A stretch of 64,000 nt of DNA. Source: Deltaproteobacteria bacterium. Its GTDB lineage: Bacteria > Myxococcota_A > UBA9160 > PR03. Position numbers and translations under genes: made by a program. The notes under the pieces were generated by a model, which searched no databases, had not been told where the DNA came from, and worked only from the letters and a program-made list of their open reading frames with translations. Every line of letters starts with the position of its first letter. Positions within the stretch are counted from its first letter, which is position 1. The stretch lies in assembly GCA_035063765.1 (NCBI GenBank), contig JAPSFT010000002.1, positions 1 to 64,000 on the forward strand, given 5' to 3'. Shown piece after piece: positions 41,426 to 50,652 of this stretch.

Positions 41426-42780
41426 GCGCCCGCGACCCGAAGCCGCGTCACCGCGCCTGGTTCGAGGCGCTCCACGACCCGGCCGAGCGCTACGCGCTCG
41501 ACGAGGTGGTCTACACCGCGCGCGACGGGAGCCTCCTCCAGGTCGTCCACGACCTCGACGAGCTGCGCAAGACCTCCGCGGCGGACTGGAAGCGGCTCTT
41601 CGAGGAGCGCGCCCACCGCAACGAGTGGCCCTACGGCTCGGGCGTCTGGGGCAAGAAGGAGTGGGTGCTCCCCGACCTCGACAACGAACACGTCGTCTCG
41701 ATGTACGAGGGCCACTCGAACCTCTTCTGGGCCGAGCGCCATGGCCGCGAGCTCGGGCTCGAGGATCTCTGGATCAAGCAGTGCGGGAACTCGCACACGG
41801 GGTCGTTCAAGGACCTCGGGATGACCGTGCTGGTCTCGATGGTGAAGGAGATGCGCGCGCGCGGGAAGGCGATCCCGGCGGTGGCCTGCGCCTCGACCGG
41901 CGACACCTCGGCGGCGCTCGCGGCCTACGCGGCGGCGGCCGGCATTCCGGCCGTCGTCTTCCTGCCGCGCGGCAAGATCTCCGTGGCGCAGCTGATCCAG
42001 CCGGTCGCGAACGGTGCCATCGTCTTCGCGCTCGACACCGACTTCGACGGCTGCATGGAGATCGTGAAGCAGGTGGCCGAGCGCGACGGCATCTACCTCG
42101 CCAACTCGATGAACAGCCTGCGCATCGAGGGCCAGAAGACGGTCGGCATCGAGATCGTGCAGCAGTTCGACTGGGAGGTGCCGGACTGGATCGTGATCCC
42201 GGGCGGCAACCTCGGCAACGTGTCGGCGCTGGCGAAGGGGCTCGACATGATGGTCGAGCTGGGCCTCGTGACGCGCCGGCCCCGCATCGTGTGCGCCCAG
42301 GCCGAGGCGGCGAACCCGCTCTACCTGTCCTTCCAGCGCGACTTCCGGGTCTTCGAGCCGATCGCCGCGCGGCCCACGCTCGCGAGCGCGATCCAGATCG
42401 GGAACCCCGTCTCGATCGAGAAGGCGATCGACGCGATCCGCCGCTTCGACGGGGTGGTCGAACAGGCGAGCGAGGCGGAGATCGCCGAGGCCTGCGCGCA
42501 CGCCGACCGCACGGGCCTGTTCAACTGCCCCCACACCGGCGTGGCGCTCGCCGCCACGCGCAAGCTCGTCGAGCGCGGCACGATCCGCCGCGACGACCGC
42601 GTGGTGGTGATCTCCACCGCCCACGGGCTCAAGTTCGTGGATTTCAAGGTCCGCTACCACTCGCAGGTGCTCGAGGGCGTCGTGGCGGAGCTGCCGAACC
42701 CCCCGATCGAGCTGCCGGCGCGCTACGAGACGGTGCGCGACGAGATGCGGCGGCAGATCGAGCGGCGCTTCGGGGCCTGA
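41422..42780 (+). CDS. thrC: Threonine synthase
   Basis: 452 residues, GTG start overlapping hom. It converts O-phosphohomoserine to threonine. The PLP lysine is in [40 protein letters not shown] and the phosphate-binding loop [15 protein letters not shown] are typical of fold-type II PLP enzymes. The N-terminal [13 protein letters not shown] and [15 protein letters not shown] segments match threonine synthases. With alaC and hom it forms an aspartate-family operon; thrB is not present here. Confidence 0.95.
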   Translation: MSARDPKPRHRAWFEALHDPAERYALDEVVYTARDGSLLQVVHDLDELRKTSAADWKRLFEERAHRNEWPYGSGVWGKKEWVLPDLDNEHVVSMYEGHSNLFWAERHGRELGLEDLWIKQCGNSHTGSFKDLGMTVLVSMVKEMRARGKAIPAVACASTGDTSAALAAYAAAAGIPAVVFLPRGKISVAQLIQPVANGAIVFALDTDFDGCMEIVKQVAERDGIYLANSMNSLRIEGQKTVGIEIVQQFDWEVPDWIVIPGGNLGNVSALAKGLDMMVELGLVTRRPRIVCAQAEAANPLYLSFQRDFRVFEPIAARPTLASAIQIGNPVSIEKAIDAIRRFDGVVEQASEAEIAEACAHADRTGLFNCPHTGVALAATRKLVERGTIRRDDRVVVISTAHGLKFVDFKVRYHSQVLEGVVAELPNPPIELPARYETVRDEMRRQIERRFGA

Positions 42781-42784
42781 GGCG

Positions 42785-43399
42785 GTGTTCACCGGCATCG
42801 TCGAGGCGGTCGGCCGGGTCGTCGCGATCGAGCCGGCCGGCGGGAAGACGCGCCTGCGCGTCGAGGCGCCCGGGGTGGCCGAGGGCGCGCCGATCGGGGC
42901 GAGCATCGCGGTCAACGGCGCGTGTCTCACCGTGGTGGAGGCGGGTGCGGAGCAGGTGGTGTTCGAGGCGGTTCCCGAGACCCTCGCGCGCAGCGCGCTC
43001 GGCGACCTGCGCGCGGGCGCGCGCGTGAACCTCGAGCGTGCCCTGCGCGCCGACGGCCGCCTCGACGGCCACCTCGTACAGGGCCACGTCGACGGCACCG
43101 GCCGGGTGCGCGCGCTCGAGCGCCGCGGCGGCGACGTGCGGCTCGCGGTCGACTGCGAGCCGGAGCTCGCGAGGCAGCTCGTCCCGAAGGGCTCGGTGGC
43201 CGTCGACGGCGTCTCGCTGACGCTCGCCGGCGTCTCCGAGAGCGGCTTCGAGGTGGCGCTGATCCCGCACACGCTGGCGGTGACGACCCTCGGCGAGCGC
43301 CAGCCCGGCGAGCGCGTGAACCTCGAGGCCGACGTGCTCGGCAAGTACGTCCTGCGCTACCTCGAGCGCGTGCTCGGCGAGGGCGGGATCCGGCGCTAG
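42785..43399 (+). CDS. ribE: Riboflavin synthase, alpha chain
   Basis: 204 residues, GTG start. It dismutates two lumazines into riboflavin. Two homologous lumazine-binding barrels are visible. The first begins MFTGIVEAVGRVVAIE with GASIAVNGACLTVVE. The second has GHLVQGHVDGTGRVRALE with KGSVAVDGVSLTLAGVSE. Other rib genes are not adjacent and the 4-base gap to thrC leaves no room for an FMN riboswitch, so it is probably cotranscribed with thrC. Confidence 0.95.
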   Translation: MFTGIVEAVGRVVAIEPAGGKTRLRVEAPGVAEGAPIGASIAVNGACLTVVEAGAEQVVFEAVPETLARSALGDLRAGARVNLERALRADGRLDGHLVQGHVDGTGRVRALERRGGDVRLAVDCEPELARQLVPKGSVAVDGVSLTLAGVSESGFEVALIPHTLAVTTLGERQPGERVNLEADVLGKYVLRYLERVLGEGGIRR

Positions 43400-43428
43400 G
43401 CTCCGCGCCTCGCCCGGAGACCCTCGCC

Positions 43429-44130
43429 ATGCACCGCGTCCTCGACGTCGCCACCTCGCTGGCCGCCACCCTCGCGCGGCCCCTGAACGGGCTGCGCGTC
43501 GAGGCGCTCGGCCCGCGGCCCGCCCAGCCGCTCGTGCTCTACGAGTTCGAGGCCTGCCCCTACTGCAGGAAGGTGCGCGAGGCGCTGACCGCCCTCGACC
43601 TCGAGGCCGACCTGCGCCCGTGTCCGAAGGGCGGGACGCGCTTCCGCCCGGCCGTGCGCGAGCGCGGCGGCAAGGAGCAGTTCCCGTATCTCGTGGACCC
43701 CAACACCGGCAAGGAGCTCTACGAGTCGGACGAGATCGTCCGCTACCTCTTCGCCCGCTACGGCCAGGGCCGCCCGCCGCGCGCCTACGACCTCGGCCTG
43801 CTCGGGAACCTCGGCTCCGCCCTGGCCGGCGTGCTGCGCCCGGGCCTCGGCCTGCGCGCCGAGCCCTCGCGGGCGCCGCGCGAGCCCCTCGAGCTCTGGA
43901 GCTTCGAGGCGTCGCCCTTCAGCCGGATCGTGCGCGAGAAGCTCTGCAGCCTCGAGCTCCCCTATCGCCTCCACAACGTCGGCAAGCGCAGCCCGGGCCG
44001 GCCCGCCTTCGAGCGCCGCGCCGGGCGCATCCAGGTGCCCTTCCTGGTGGACCCGAACACCAACGTCGAGATGTTCGAGTCCGCGGACATCGTCCGCTAT
44101 CTCGACGCGACCTACGGTGGCGAGGAGTGA
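43429..44130 (+). CDS. Tandem GST N-terminal (thioredoxin-fold) domain protein
   Basis: 233 residues. Two homologous glutaredoxin/GST-N domains are fused. The first (residues ~35-113) has LYEFEACPYCRKVREAL with a CPYC redox motif. The second (~154-230) has LWSFEASPFSRIVREKLCSL, where both Cys are Ser. Each ends with a matching PYLVDPNT or PFLVDPNT plus ESDEIVRYL or ESADIVRYL block, the glutathione-binding cis-Pro and Ser-Asp region. There is no GST C-terminal helical domain. Similar double-domain proteins occur in cyanobacteria and plastids; function is unclear. Confidence 0.82.
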   Translation: MHRVLDVATSLAATLARPLNGLRVEALGPRPAQPLVLYEFEACPYCRKVREALTALDLEADLRPCPKGGTRFRPAVRERGGKEQFPYLVDPNTGKELYESDEIVRYLFARYGQGRPPRAYDLGLLGNLGSALAGVLRPGLGLRAEPSRAPREPLELWSFEASPFSRIVREKLCSLELPYRLHNVGKRSPGRPAFERRAGRIQVPFLVDPNTNVEMFESADIVRYLDATYGGEE

Positions 44131-44133
44131 CCC

Positions 44134-47046
44134 GTGCACCTCGTGCTCGTCCCCCACACGCACTGGGACCGCGAGTGGTACCGGACCCACGAGCAGTTCC
44201 GCGCGCGCCTGGTGACGCTGGTCGACGGGCTCCTCGACCTGCTCGACGCCGACCCCGCCTTCCGCCACTTCCTGCTCGACGGCCAGACGATCGTCCTCGA
44301 CGACTACCTGGAGGTGCGGCCGGGGGCGCGCCCGCGCCTCGAGAAGCTCGCGCGCGAGGGGCGGCTCGCGGTCGGGCCCTGGCACGTGCTGCCCGACGAG
44401 TGGCTGGTCTCGGGGGAGGCGCTGATCCGCAACCTGCGGGTGGGCTTCGAGCGGGCGCGGGCCTTCGGCGGTGCCATGCCGGTCGGCTACGTGCCGGACC
44501 AGTTCGGGCACGTGGGCCAGCTCCCGCAGCTCTTCGCGGGCTTCGGCCTCGAGGCCGCCGTGCTCTGGCGCGGCGTCGGGGCCGACGTCGACCGCCTGCT
44601 CTTCGCCTGGGAGGCGCCGGACGGCACGCGACTCCCGACGGTGTACCTGCTCCACGGCTACGGCAACGCCGTCAACCTCCCGCACGACCCCGACGCGCTG
44701 GCGGCGCGGCTCGGGGCGGAGGCGGCCTCGCTCGCGCGCCACAGCGACGGGCCGGTCCTGCTCTTCATGAACGGCAGCGACCACGAGAGCCCCGACCCGC
44801 GCCTGCCCGGCGCGCTCGAGCCGGCGCTCGCGCGGCTTCCGGGGACGACCGCCGAGATCGGCTCGCTGCCGCGCTACGTGGCGCTCGCGCGCGGCGAGGC
44901 CCGCGAGCCCCTCCCGGTCCATCGCGGCGAGCTGCGCTCGGGCCTGCGCTGCCCGCTCCTCCCGGGCTGCGCGTCGGCGCGCATGCCCCAGAAGCGCGCC
45001 GAGTTCGCCAACGACCGCCTGCTCACGCGCTGGCTCGAGCCGCTCGCCGCCTGGCTCGGCCTGCTCGGCGGCGCGCCCGACCCCGAGCGGATCGCCTTCG
45101 CCTGGCGCGTGGCGCTCGAGAACCATCCCCACGACTCGGTCTGCGGCTGCTCGATCGACGCCGTGCACGAGCAGATGGACACCCGCTACCGGCGCGTCGC
45201 GGAGATCGCGGGCGAACGGCTCGAAGCGGTGACCGCCGCGCTCGCCCGGCGCATCGCCGTCCCCGTGAGCGAGGCCTTCGGGCCGGGGGCCGGCGAGGCG
45301 CTCGCGGTCTGGAACCCGAACGCGGGGGGACCCTCCGCGGTCGAGGCGGAGCTCGAGCTCGACGTCCCGGTCGCGAAGGGCGGGGCGCTGCGCCCCTTCC
45401 ACCTGCGGCGCGCCGGCGGCGCGCGCGTGCCCGTCTCGGCCGAGCTCGTCCAGGAGGGCGGCAAGCCCGTGCGCGGCGTCTTCGCCCGCGCGGGCGTCCT
45501 GGCGCTGCTCCCCGGCCTGCGGCGCGAGTTCAACGGCCTCTACGCGAACGGGATCGGCTGGCGGCGCGCGGGGGAGCGCCTCGAGGTGCGGGTGCGGCTC
45601 GGCGCGACCCCGGAGGCGGGCTTCGACGTGGAGGCGGAGCGCCGGGCCCTCCAGGCCGAGCTCGCCGACGAGTCGCTCCGGGAGGTCGCGATCGAGGCCT
45701 TCCGGGCCCCGCGCCTGCGCCTGCGCTTCGCCGACGAGCTGCCGGGCCACGGGCTGCGGCTCTACCGGCTGGCCCCGGGCCCGGCCCGCTCGCCCGAGCC
45801 GCTGCTCGCGGAGTCGCTGCCGGGCGGCGGCGCCGCGATCGAGAACGCGAGCTGGCGCGTCGAGGCCGACAGCGCGGGCCGCGTGACGCTCTGGTCGCGC
45901 GCCCACGGCGTGCGCATCGAGGACGCGCTCCAGGTCGTCTCCGAGGGCGACCGCGGCGACGAGTACAACTTCGACCCCGTCCCCGGCGGCGAGGTCGTCG
46001 CGGCTCCGGCGCGCGCGCGCGCCCGCGCGCGCCGCGTGTCGGGCGGCGAGGTCGCCCTCGGGCTCGATCTCGTCTATCGCGTCCCGGTGGAGCTGGCGCC
46101 GGGGCGCGCCGCGCGCAGCGCGCGCCGGGTGGCGCTGCCGGTGCGCCTCGAGCTGCGCCTGCTGGCGGGGCTCGACCGGCTCGACCTCGAGGCCACGCTC
46201 GACAACACGGTGCGCGACCATCGCCTGCGCCTCCACCTCCGGGCACCCTTTGCCGCCGCCCGCTTCGAGGTGGAGTCCGCCTTCGAGGTGGCCGAGCGCC
46301 CGATCGCGCCCGCGCCCGATTCGTTCGGCTCGCCGCATCCCTCGGAGCTTCCGATCGGCGCCGTCCCGCAACGCCGCTTCGCGACGCTCCACGGGCCGGG
46401 CGGCCTCTCGCTCACGGTCGCCAACCGGGGCCTCGCGGAGGTCGAGGCGCTGGGGGAGGGTGCGGGGGCGGCGCTCGCCGTCACGTTGCTGCGTGCGGTC
46501 GGCTGGCTCTCGCGCGCCGACCTGCGGCTGCGGCCGGGCCCGGCGGGTCCGGTTCTCCGGACACCGGGCGCGCAGGTGCCGGGCGCCCATCGGGCCGAGC
46601 TGTCGCTGCGGCTCCACCAGGCCGGTGACCCCCGCCGCGCGGCCGAGGCCCACGCCTTCGCGGCGCCGCCGCTCGCCTTCGCGGTCGGGAAGGCGCCCGC
46701 CGACGACGGCGCCGGCCGGGGCCCCCGGCTCGCGGCCGGCTCGCCCCGCGGCGCCCTGCTCGCCGACGGCGATCGCCTCGTCGAGGTCGAGGACCCGCGG
46801 ATCGAGGTCTCGGCGATCGAGCCGCGCGAGGACGCGATCGACCTGCGGCTCGTGAACCTGGGCCCGGAGCCGCTCGAGGCGCCGGTGCGCGTGGCGGGCA
46901 CCCCGGCGCACGCGCTCGTAGCCGTCGATCTGCTCGGCAGGCCGGCCCACGAGCCGGTCCGGCCCGGCCCGGGCGGATCCGTGACGGTCGGGTTCGGGCC
47001 CTGGCGCATCGTGACCTTGCGCACGAGCCGCGCGCCGCTCGCCTGA
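44134..47046 (+). CDS. Glycoside hydrolase family 38 (alpha-mannosidase/MngB-like)
   Basis: 970 residues, GTG start 3 bases after the double-GST gene. The N-terminal GH38 zinc site starts VPHTHWDREWYRTHEQ (His-x-His-x-x-Asp). The catalytic Asp lies in GYVPDQFGHVGQLPQLF (residue ~122). A further block is FAWRVALENHPHDSVCGCSI with a metal-binding His. The ~600-residue C-terminal part is beta-rich, as in family members. Length and lack of a signal peptide suggest a cytosolic mannosidase or mannosylglycerate-type hydrolase. No sugar transporter or kinase is adjacent. Confidence 0.88.
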   Translation: MHLVLVPHTHWDREWYRTHEQFRARLVTLVDGLLDLLDADPAFRHFLLDGQTIVLDDYLEVRPGARPRLEKLAREGRLAVGPWHVLPDEWLVSGEALIRNLRVGFERARAFGGAMPVGYVPDQFGHVGQLPQLFAGFGLEAAVLWRGVGADVDRLLFAWEAPDGTRLPTVYLLHGYGNAVNLPHDPDALAARLGAEAASLARHSDGPVLLFMNGSDHESPDPRLPGALEPALARLPGTTAEIGSLPRYVALARGEAREPLPVHRGELRSGLRCPLLPGCASARMPQKRAEFANDRLLTRWLEPLAAWLGLLGGAPDPERIAFAWRVALENHPHDSVCGCSIDAVHEQMDTRYRRVAEIAGERLEAVTAALARRIAVPVSEAFGPGAGEALAVWNPNAGGPSAVEAELELDVPVAKGGALRPFHLRRAGGARVPVSAELVQEGGKPVRGVFARAGVLALLPGLRREFNGLYANGIGWRRAGERLEVRVRLGATPEAGFDVEAERRALQAELADESLREVAIEAFRAPRLRLRFADELPGHGLRLYRLAPGPARSPEPLLAESLPGGGAAIENASWRVEADSAGRVTLWSRAHGVRIEDALQVVSEGDRGDEYNFDPVPGGEVVAAPARARARARRVSGGEVALGLDLVYRVPVELAPGRAARSARRVALPVRLELRLLAGLDRLDLEATLDNTVRDHRLRLHLRAPFAAARFEVESAFEVAERPIAPAPDSFGSPHPSELPIGAVPQRRFATLHGPGGLSLTVANRGLAEVEALGEGAGAALAVTLLRAVGWLSRADLRLRPGPAGPVLRTPGAQVPGAHRAELSLRLHQAGDPRRAAEAHAFAAPPLAFAVGKAPADDGAGRGPRLAAGSPRGALLADGDRLVEVEDPRIEVSAIEPREDAIDLRLVNLGPEPLEAPVRVAGTPAHALVAVDLLGRPAHEPVRPGPGGSVTVGFGPWRIVTLRTSRAPLA

Positions 47047-47143
47047 ACGGGGAGCGAGGAGGTTTCCCTCCCGGGCCCACACATGAGGCGGTCGACCTGC
47101 ACCGGCCCCGCCGCTGCATCGGCCGGTTCACGAAACTCCTCTG

Positions 47144-47172
47144 TCACGGCTCGCGAGCAGGAATGGTAAGAT
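47144..47172 (+). promoter_or_regulatory. Possible promoter upstream of khpA
   Basis: TAAGAT (47,167-47,172) is a fair -10 element; TCACGG at 47,144-47,149 is a poor -35 with a 17-base spacer. It would give a leader of about 90 bases before the khpA GTG at 47,267. The rest of the 220-base gap between the glycosidase and khpA shows only short GC-rich hairpins. Low certainty. Confidence 0.3.
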
Positions 47173-47266
47173 GCCCGAAACCGTGACCCCCGGGGTGGGG
47201 CAGCCCGTCCCCAGGCAGAGCACTCGAAGGGCTCGACCCGGAGGTGCGTCACGGGGAGGGCTTCCG

Positions 47267-47500
47267 GTGAAGCAGCTCATCCAAGCGATCGTGCAGGCTC
47301 TCGTGGACAAGCCCGAGCAGGTGCAGATCAAGGAAGTGATCGGCGAGCACGCGCACGTCCTCGAGCTGTCGGTGGCGAAGGAGGATCTGGGCAAGGTGAT
47401 CGGCAAGGGGGGAGCCCACGCCTCCGCGATCCGCACCATCATGGCGGCCGCCAGCGGCAAGGAGAAGAAGCGCTACATCCTCGAGATCATCGAGCACTGA
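47267..47500 (+). CDS. khpA: KH-domain RNA-binding protein KhpA
   Basis: 77 residues from the GTG at 47,267, preceded by GGGGAGGG at ideal spacing; an in-frame ATG 96 bases upstream would add a non-conserved stretch. The single KH domain has the GxxG loop in KVIGKGGAHASAIRTIMAAA. The N-terminal VKQLIQAIVQALVDKPEQVQ matches KhpA, which pairs with KhpB/Jag as a global RNA chaperone affecting cell size in Gram-positives. It is usually beside rpsP and rimM; here it stands alone. Confidence 0.92.
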   Translation: MKQLIQAIVQALVDKPEQVQIKEVIGEHAHVLELSVAKEDLGKVIGKGGAHASAIRTIMAAASGKEKKRYILEIIEH

Positions 47501-47566
47501 CAGCGCGGCGGAGCGCGGGCCTGATGGGTATCCTCCCGCGTCCCGCCCGCGCTGGAGGTGCACGCC

Positions 47567-49420
47567 TTGGCTTCCCCGACGCCGCCCTCGACGACCCCGG
47601 CTTCGGCTCCGATCCCGATCGACGCCCCGCCGACGGTCGGCGCCCAGATCGAGGCGCGCGCAAAGCACCGCGAGGTCGGCGAGCGGGTCTTCCTCTGCCA
47701 GCACGAGCGGAGCTGGACCTACCGCCAGTACCGCGACGAATCGGTGCGGCTCGCGCACTTCCTGCTGCGCCGGCTCGGGCCGATCGACGAGCGCCGGCCC
47801 GGCCACGTGGCCATGCTGCTCGAGAACCACCTCGAGCTGCTCGCGCTCTACGGGGGCTGCGCCTACGCCGGCCTGACTCTCTTCGGCGTCAACACGGGGC
47901 TGCGTGGAGACACCCTGGCGGGTGTCCTCGACCAGTCGGGGGCGCGCCTCCTCGTCGTGGACGAGCGGCTGCTGCCGGAGGTCGAGCGCGTAGCCGACCG
48001 CCTGCGCGGCATCCCGCGCGAGCAGATCCTCGTGCTGCGCACCGCCGGCGAGGCCGACCTGCGCGGCCGCGACCTCCTCGCGTGCGTGGCGGCGGAGGTG
48101 GCGCCGGCGGGCGCGAGCCTCGACGCGCCCGCGGTCACCGTCGAGCCGACCCGCAACCTGATGGTCATCTACACCTCGGGCACCACGGGGCTCCCGAAGG
48201 GGATCAACAACAACCACCTGAAGTTCTTCCTGATCGGGAAGGGCGTCTCCGCGAACCTCTCGCTCGGCCCCGACGACCGCGGCTACGCCTGCATGCCGCT
48301 CTTCCACTCGAACGCCATGTTCCTGGGCTTCCACCCGGCGCTCGAGACCTGCGCCAGCCTGGCCCTGCGCGAGCGCTTCAGCGCGAGCCAGTTCGTGCCC
48401 GACCTGCTGCGCCACGGGGTCACCTGGTGGAACTACGTCGGCGAGCCCGTCCACTACGTGCTCGGGGCGCTCGAGCGCCAGTACGGAGGCGACGAGGAGC
48501 GGATCGTCCAGGAGGTGGCGCGCCACCCCGACAACCGCCTGCGCTACGCGCTCGGCAACGGGGCGGCCCCGCCCGACATCGACCGCTTCACGCGCTGGCT
48601 CGGCCTCGACGACATGTTCGAGCTCTACGGCTCGACGGAGGCCGCGATCAGCACCTTCCGCCGCAAGGGCGACCCGCGCGGCAGCGTCGGCGAGATCACC
48701 GACCCGAACGTGCGGATCCTGCGGCCGGACGGCTCCACCTGCCCGCCGGCCGAGCTCGGGCCCGACGGCAGGATCCTGAACTACGAGCAGGCGGTCGGGG
48801 AGATCTGCCGGATCGCGGCCGACACGGGGCTGTTCCAGGGCTACCACGCCAACGCCGACGCCAACGCCTCGAAGTACCGGGAGGGCGTCTACCACTCCGG
48901 CGACCTCGGCCACGTGGTCGAGCGCGACGGCCGGCGCTTCCTCTACTTCGACGGGCGCACCGACGACTGGATCCGCAAGGACGGCGAGAACTTCTCGGCG
49001 GCGCAGGTGGGCCGGCTCCTCCAGGAGCATCCCGACGTGGACCTCGCCGCCGCCTACGGCGTGCCCTGCGTCGTCGCCGACGAGCTCGTGATGGCGGCCC
49101 TCAAGCTCCGTCCCGGCGCGCGCTTCGACCCCCAGCAGTTCCACGCCTTCTGCGACGAGCAGGTGCGGCACGGGGGCATGGACCGCAAGTGGTTCCCGGA
49201 CTTCGTGCGGGTGGTCGCGGACTTCGCCTTCACGCAGACCCAGAAGATCCTGGTCCGCGAGCTGAAGGCCCACCACTTCGACCGCCGCCGCCTCCCCGAC
49301 GACCCGATCTTCTGGCGCGAGCGCGGCGACACCGCCTTCAAGCCCTTCACGCGCGCCGACTACGAGCACCTGCGCGCGCGCTTCGAGGCGGCCGAACGGC
49401 TCCAGCTCCTCGAGCGCTAG
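47567..49420 (+). CDS. ANL-superfamily acyl-CoA synthetase (FadD/FATP-like)
   Basis: 617 residues from the TTG at 47,567, chosen because GGAGG (47,554-47,558) overlaps the alternative GTG at 47,558 but is well spaced for the TTG. The AMP-binding motif is VIYTSGTTGLPKGINNNHLK, followed by LYGSTEAAISTFRRKGD, YHSGDLGHVVERDGRRFLYF, DGRTDDWIRKDGENFSA and a catalytic-Lys region QTQKILVRELK. It activates a carboxylic acid, probably a long-chain or bile-acid/steroid-type acid, as acyl-AMP then acyl-CoA. No pathway genes are adjacent. Confidence 0.88.
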   Translation: MASPTPPSTTPASAPIPIDAPPTVGAQIEARAKHREVGERVFLCQHERSWTYRQYRDESVRLAHFLLRRLGPIDERRPGHVAMLLENHLELLALYGGCAYAGLTLFGVNTGLRGDTLAGVLDQSGARLLVVDERLLPEVERVADRLRGIPREQILVLRTAGEADLRGRDLLACVAAEVAPAGASLDAPAVTVEPTRNLMVIYTSGTTGLPKGINNNHLKFFLIGKGVSANLSLGPDDRGYACMPLFHSNAMFLGFHPALETCASLALRERFSASQFVPDLLRHGVTWWNYVGEPVHYVLGALERQYGGDEERIVQEVARHPDNRLRYALGNGAAPPDIDRFTRWLGLDDMFELYGSTEAAISTFRRKGDPRGSVGEITDPNVRILRPDGSTCPPAELGPDGRILNYEQAVGEICRIAADTGLFQGYHANADANASKYREGVYHSGDLGHVVERDGRRFLYFDGRTDDWIRKDGENFSAAQVGRLLQEHPDVDLAAAYGVPCVVADELVMAALKLRPGARFDPQQFHAFCDEQVRHGGMDRKWFPDFVRVVADFAFTQTQKILVRELKAHHFDRRRLPDDPIFWRERGDTAFKPFTRADYEHLRARFEAAERLQLLER

Positions 49421-49593
49421 CCGGCTGGCTAGCCCGAGGTCCGGGCGCTCGAGTCCTACGCTCCCGCCTGCTCGGAAGGTCGCTTGCGCTTCTCGCGCGT
49501 CCTTACCGATCCTTGATCGTCATCAGCCCCCCTCGTCGGGGCATGGCGCGATGCCTCTTGGGAGGAGGGGCTCGTCCCGGCGGCTCGGGCCGT

Positions 49594-49761
49594 GCGTTCC
49601 GCCCGGAACGATCCGGGGGTGCGGAGCACGGATCCGTACCCCGCGCTGCTGCGCGGCGGCCGGCGGGGTTCGGGCGGGCGAGCGGTTGCGCGGAGAGCTG
49701 CGGCTCATGGTGCGGGCACGTGGGTTGCAATCCCACGGGGCCCGGCGCGGCGGGGCGCCGG
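49594..49761 (+). promoter_or_regulatory. Structured leader upstream of the TPR gene
   Basis: The 357-base gap 49,421-49,777 holds no gene I can support. From 49,594 it contains several hairpins: CGTTCC/GGAACG (49,594-49,609), GATCCG/CGGATC (49,610-49,634), GTGGG/CCCAC with loop TTGCAAT (49,720-49,736) and CCGGCGC/GCGCCGG (49,742-49,761). The last ends against the GAGGGGGAGG ribosome-binding site. It may be a cis-regulatory RNA; I recognise no known riboswitch class. Confidence 0.4.
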
Positions 49762-49777
49762 AGGGGGAGGTGTCGTG

Positions 49778-50269
49778 GTGACGGGTGGGATCCTGAATCC
49801 GGAGGAATCGTTGCGGCGCGCGCAGGAGCTCCTGCGCTCGGGCCTCGAGATGGCGGCCCTCGAGCACTTCGCGAGCGCGCACGAGCGGGCGCCCGAGGAC
49901 CCGCGCTACCGCTCGCACTACGGGTGGGCGGTCGCGATGGTGGAGCATCGCGTGGACCGCGGGGTGTCGCTCTGCCGGTCGGCGCTGCGCGACGCCGCCG
50001 ACCAGCCCGAGCTCTACCACAACCTCGCGCGGATCCTCCTGGCCCACGGCCGCAAGAACGAGGCGATCAAGTACATCCGCCGGGGCCTGATGGTCGACCC
50101 GCGCAACGCGGCGCTCACCCTGGAGTGGCGGCGGCTCGGGATCCGGCGCCCTCCCGTGCTCTCCGCCCTTCCGCGGGGGCACGTCGTGAACCGCCTCCTC
50201 GGGCGGCTGCGCGGGGTCTTCGTCCGCGATCACGTCGCGCCGCGGGAGCTCGCCGAAGCCGCACCCTGA
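49778..50269 (+). CDS. Tetratricopeptide-repeat protein
   Basis: 163 residues from GTG at 49,778 (a GTG one codon upstream is equally possible), after GGGGGAGG. About three TPR-like helical pairs span residues 8-110: SLRRAQELLRSGLEMAALEH, YRSHYGWAVAMVEHRVDRGV and LYHNLARILLAHGRKNEAIK. A basic C-terminal tail of ~45 residues follows. There is no signal peptide, so it is probably a cytosolic scaffold. Similar short TPR proteins occur in PilZ or pilus-linked loci, but nothing here fixes a partner. Confidence 0.7.
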   Translation: MTGGILNPEESLRRAQELLRSGLEMAALEHFASAHERAPEDPRYRSHYGWAVAMVEHRVDRGVSLCRSALRDAADQPELYHNLARILLAHGRKNEAIKYIRRGLMVDPRNAALTLEWRRLGIRRPPVLSALPRGHVVNRLLGRLRGVFVRDHVAPRELAEAAP

Positions 50270-50290
50270 GCGTTCCCCGCCCCCGGGACG

Positions 50291-50319
50291 TTGACTCGGC
50301 GGGGGGGAACGGGTACTCG
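50291..50319 (+). promoter_or_regulatory. Predicted promoter of the bS22-like gene
   Basis: TTGACT (50,291-50,296) with a 17-base spacer before TACTCG (50,314-50,319). The -35 is strong and the -10 weak. The -35 and following three bases (TTGACTCGG) are identical to the promoter proposed at 50,653. Confidence 0.4.
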
Positions 50320-50361
50320 TCCGGCCCGCTTCCACCCCGGAAGCGTCCCGGAGCGATCCTC

Positions 50362-50451
50362 GTGGGTAGCGTGATCAAGTGGCGCCGCAGGAAGATGCGC
50401 AAGCACAAGAAGCGCAAGCTGCTCAAGCGCCAGCGCCACAAGCGCCGGTAG
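50362..50451 (+). CDS. bS22/AURKAIP1-COX24-like small basic ribosomal protein
   Basis: 29 residues, GTG start with GGAG 8 bases upstream. The sequence MGSVIKWRRRKMRKHKKRKL, then LKRQRHKRR, matches the tiny AURKAIP1/COX24-domain proteins. The mycobacterial member (bS22) has been found bound to the small ribosomal subunit and is related to mitochondrial mS38. More than half of its residues are Arg or Lys. Such short genes are easily missed by gene callers. It lies in its own transcription unit between the TPR gene and the structured leader. Confidence 0.85.
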   Translation: MGSVIKWRRRKMRKHKKRKLLKRQRHKRR

Positions 50452-50652
50452 CCGCTCCGGCTCCCCTCCGTCCCGTGCTCCGATCCGCCGCGCTCGCTTC
50501 GCGGCGCGGGGCTTCCGTGCGTCCGGATTTCGCTCGCCTCCGATCCATCCGGGGGCTCTTGCCGCACGCGCATCGCCGCGCGATCGGAGGCGAAAACGAC
50601 CTCGGCCCCGCAGCTTCGATCTTCATCACTTTGATTTTCTGACGTTTCTTAC

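Noticed and set aside
42781-42784. FMN riboswitch before ribE
   Set aside because: Only 4 bases separate thrC and ribE; no conserved FMN aptamer sequence is present.
49720-49736. tRNA gene suggested by a T-arm-like hairpin
   Set aside because: The loop is TTGCAAT instead of TTCRANN, and no acceptor stem, anticodon arm or CCA end can be drawn around it.
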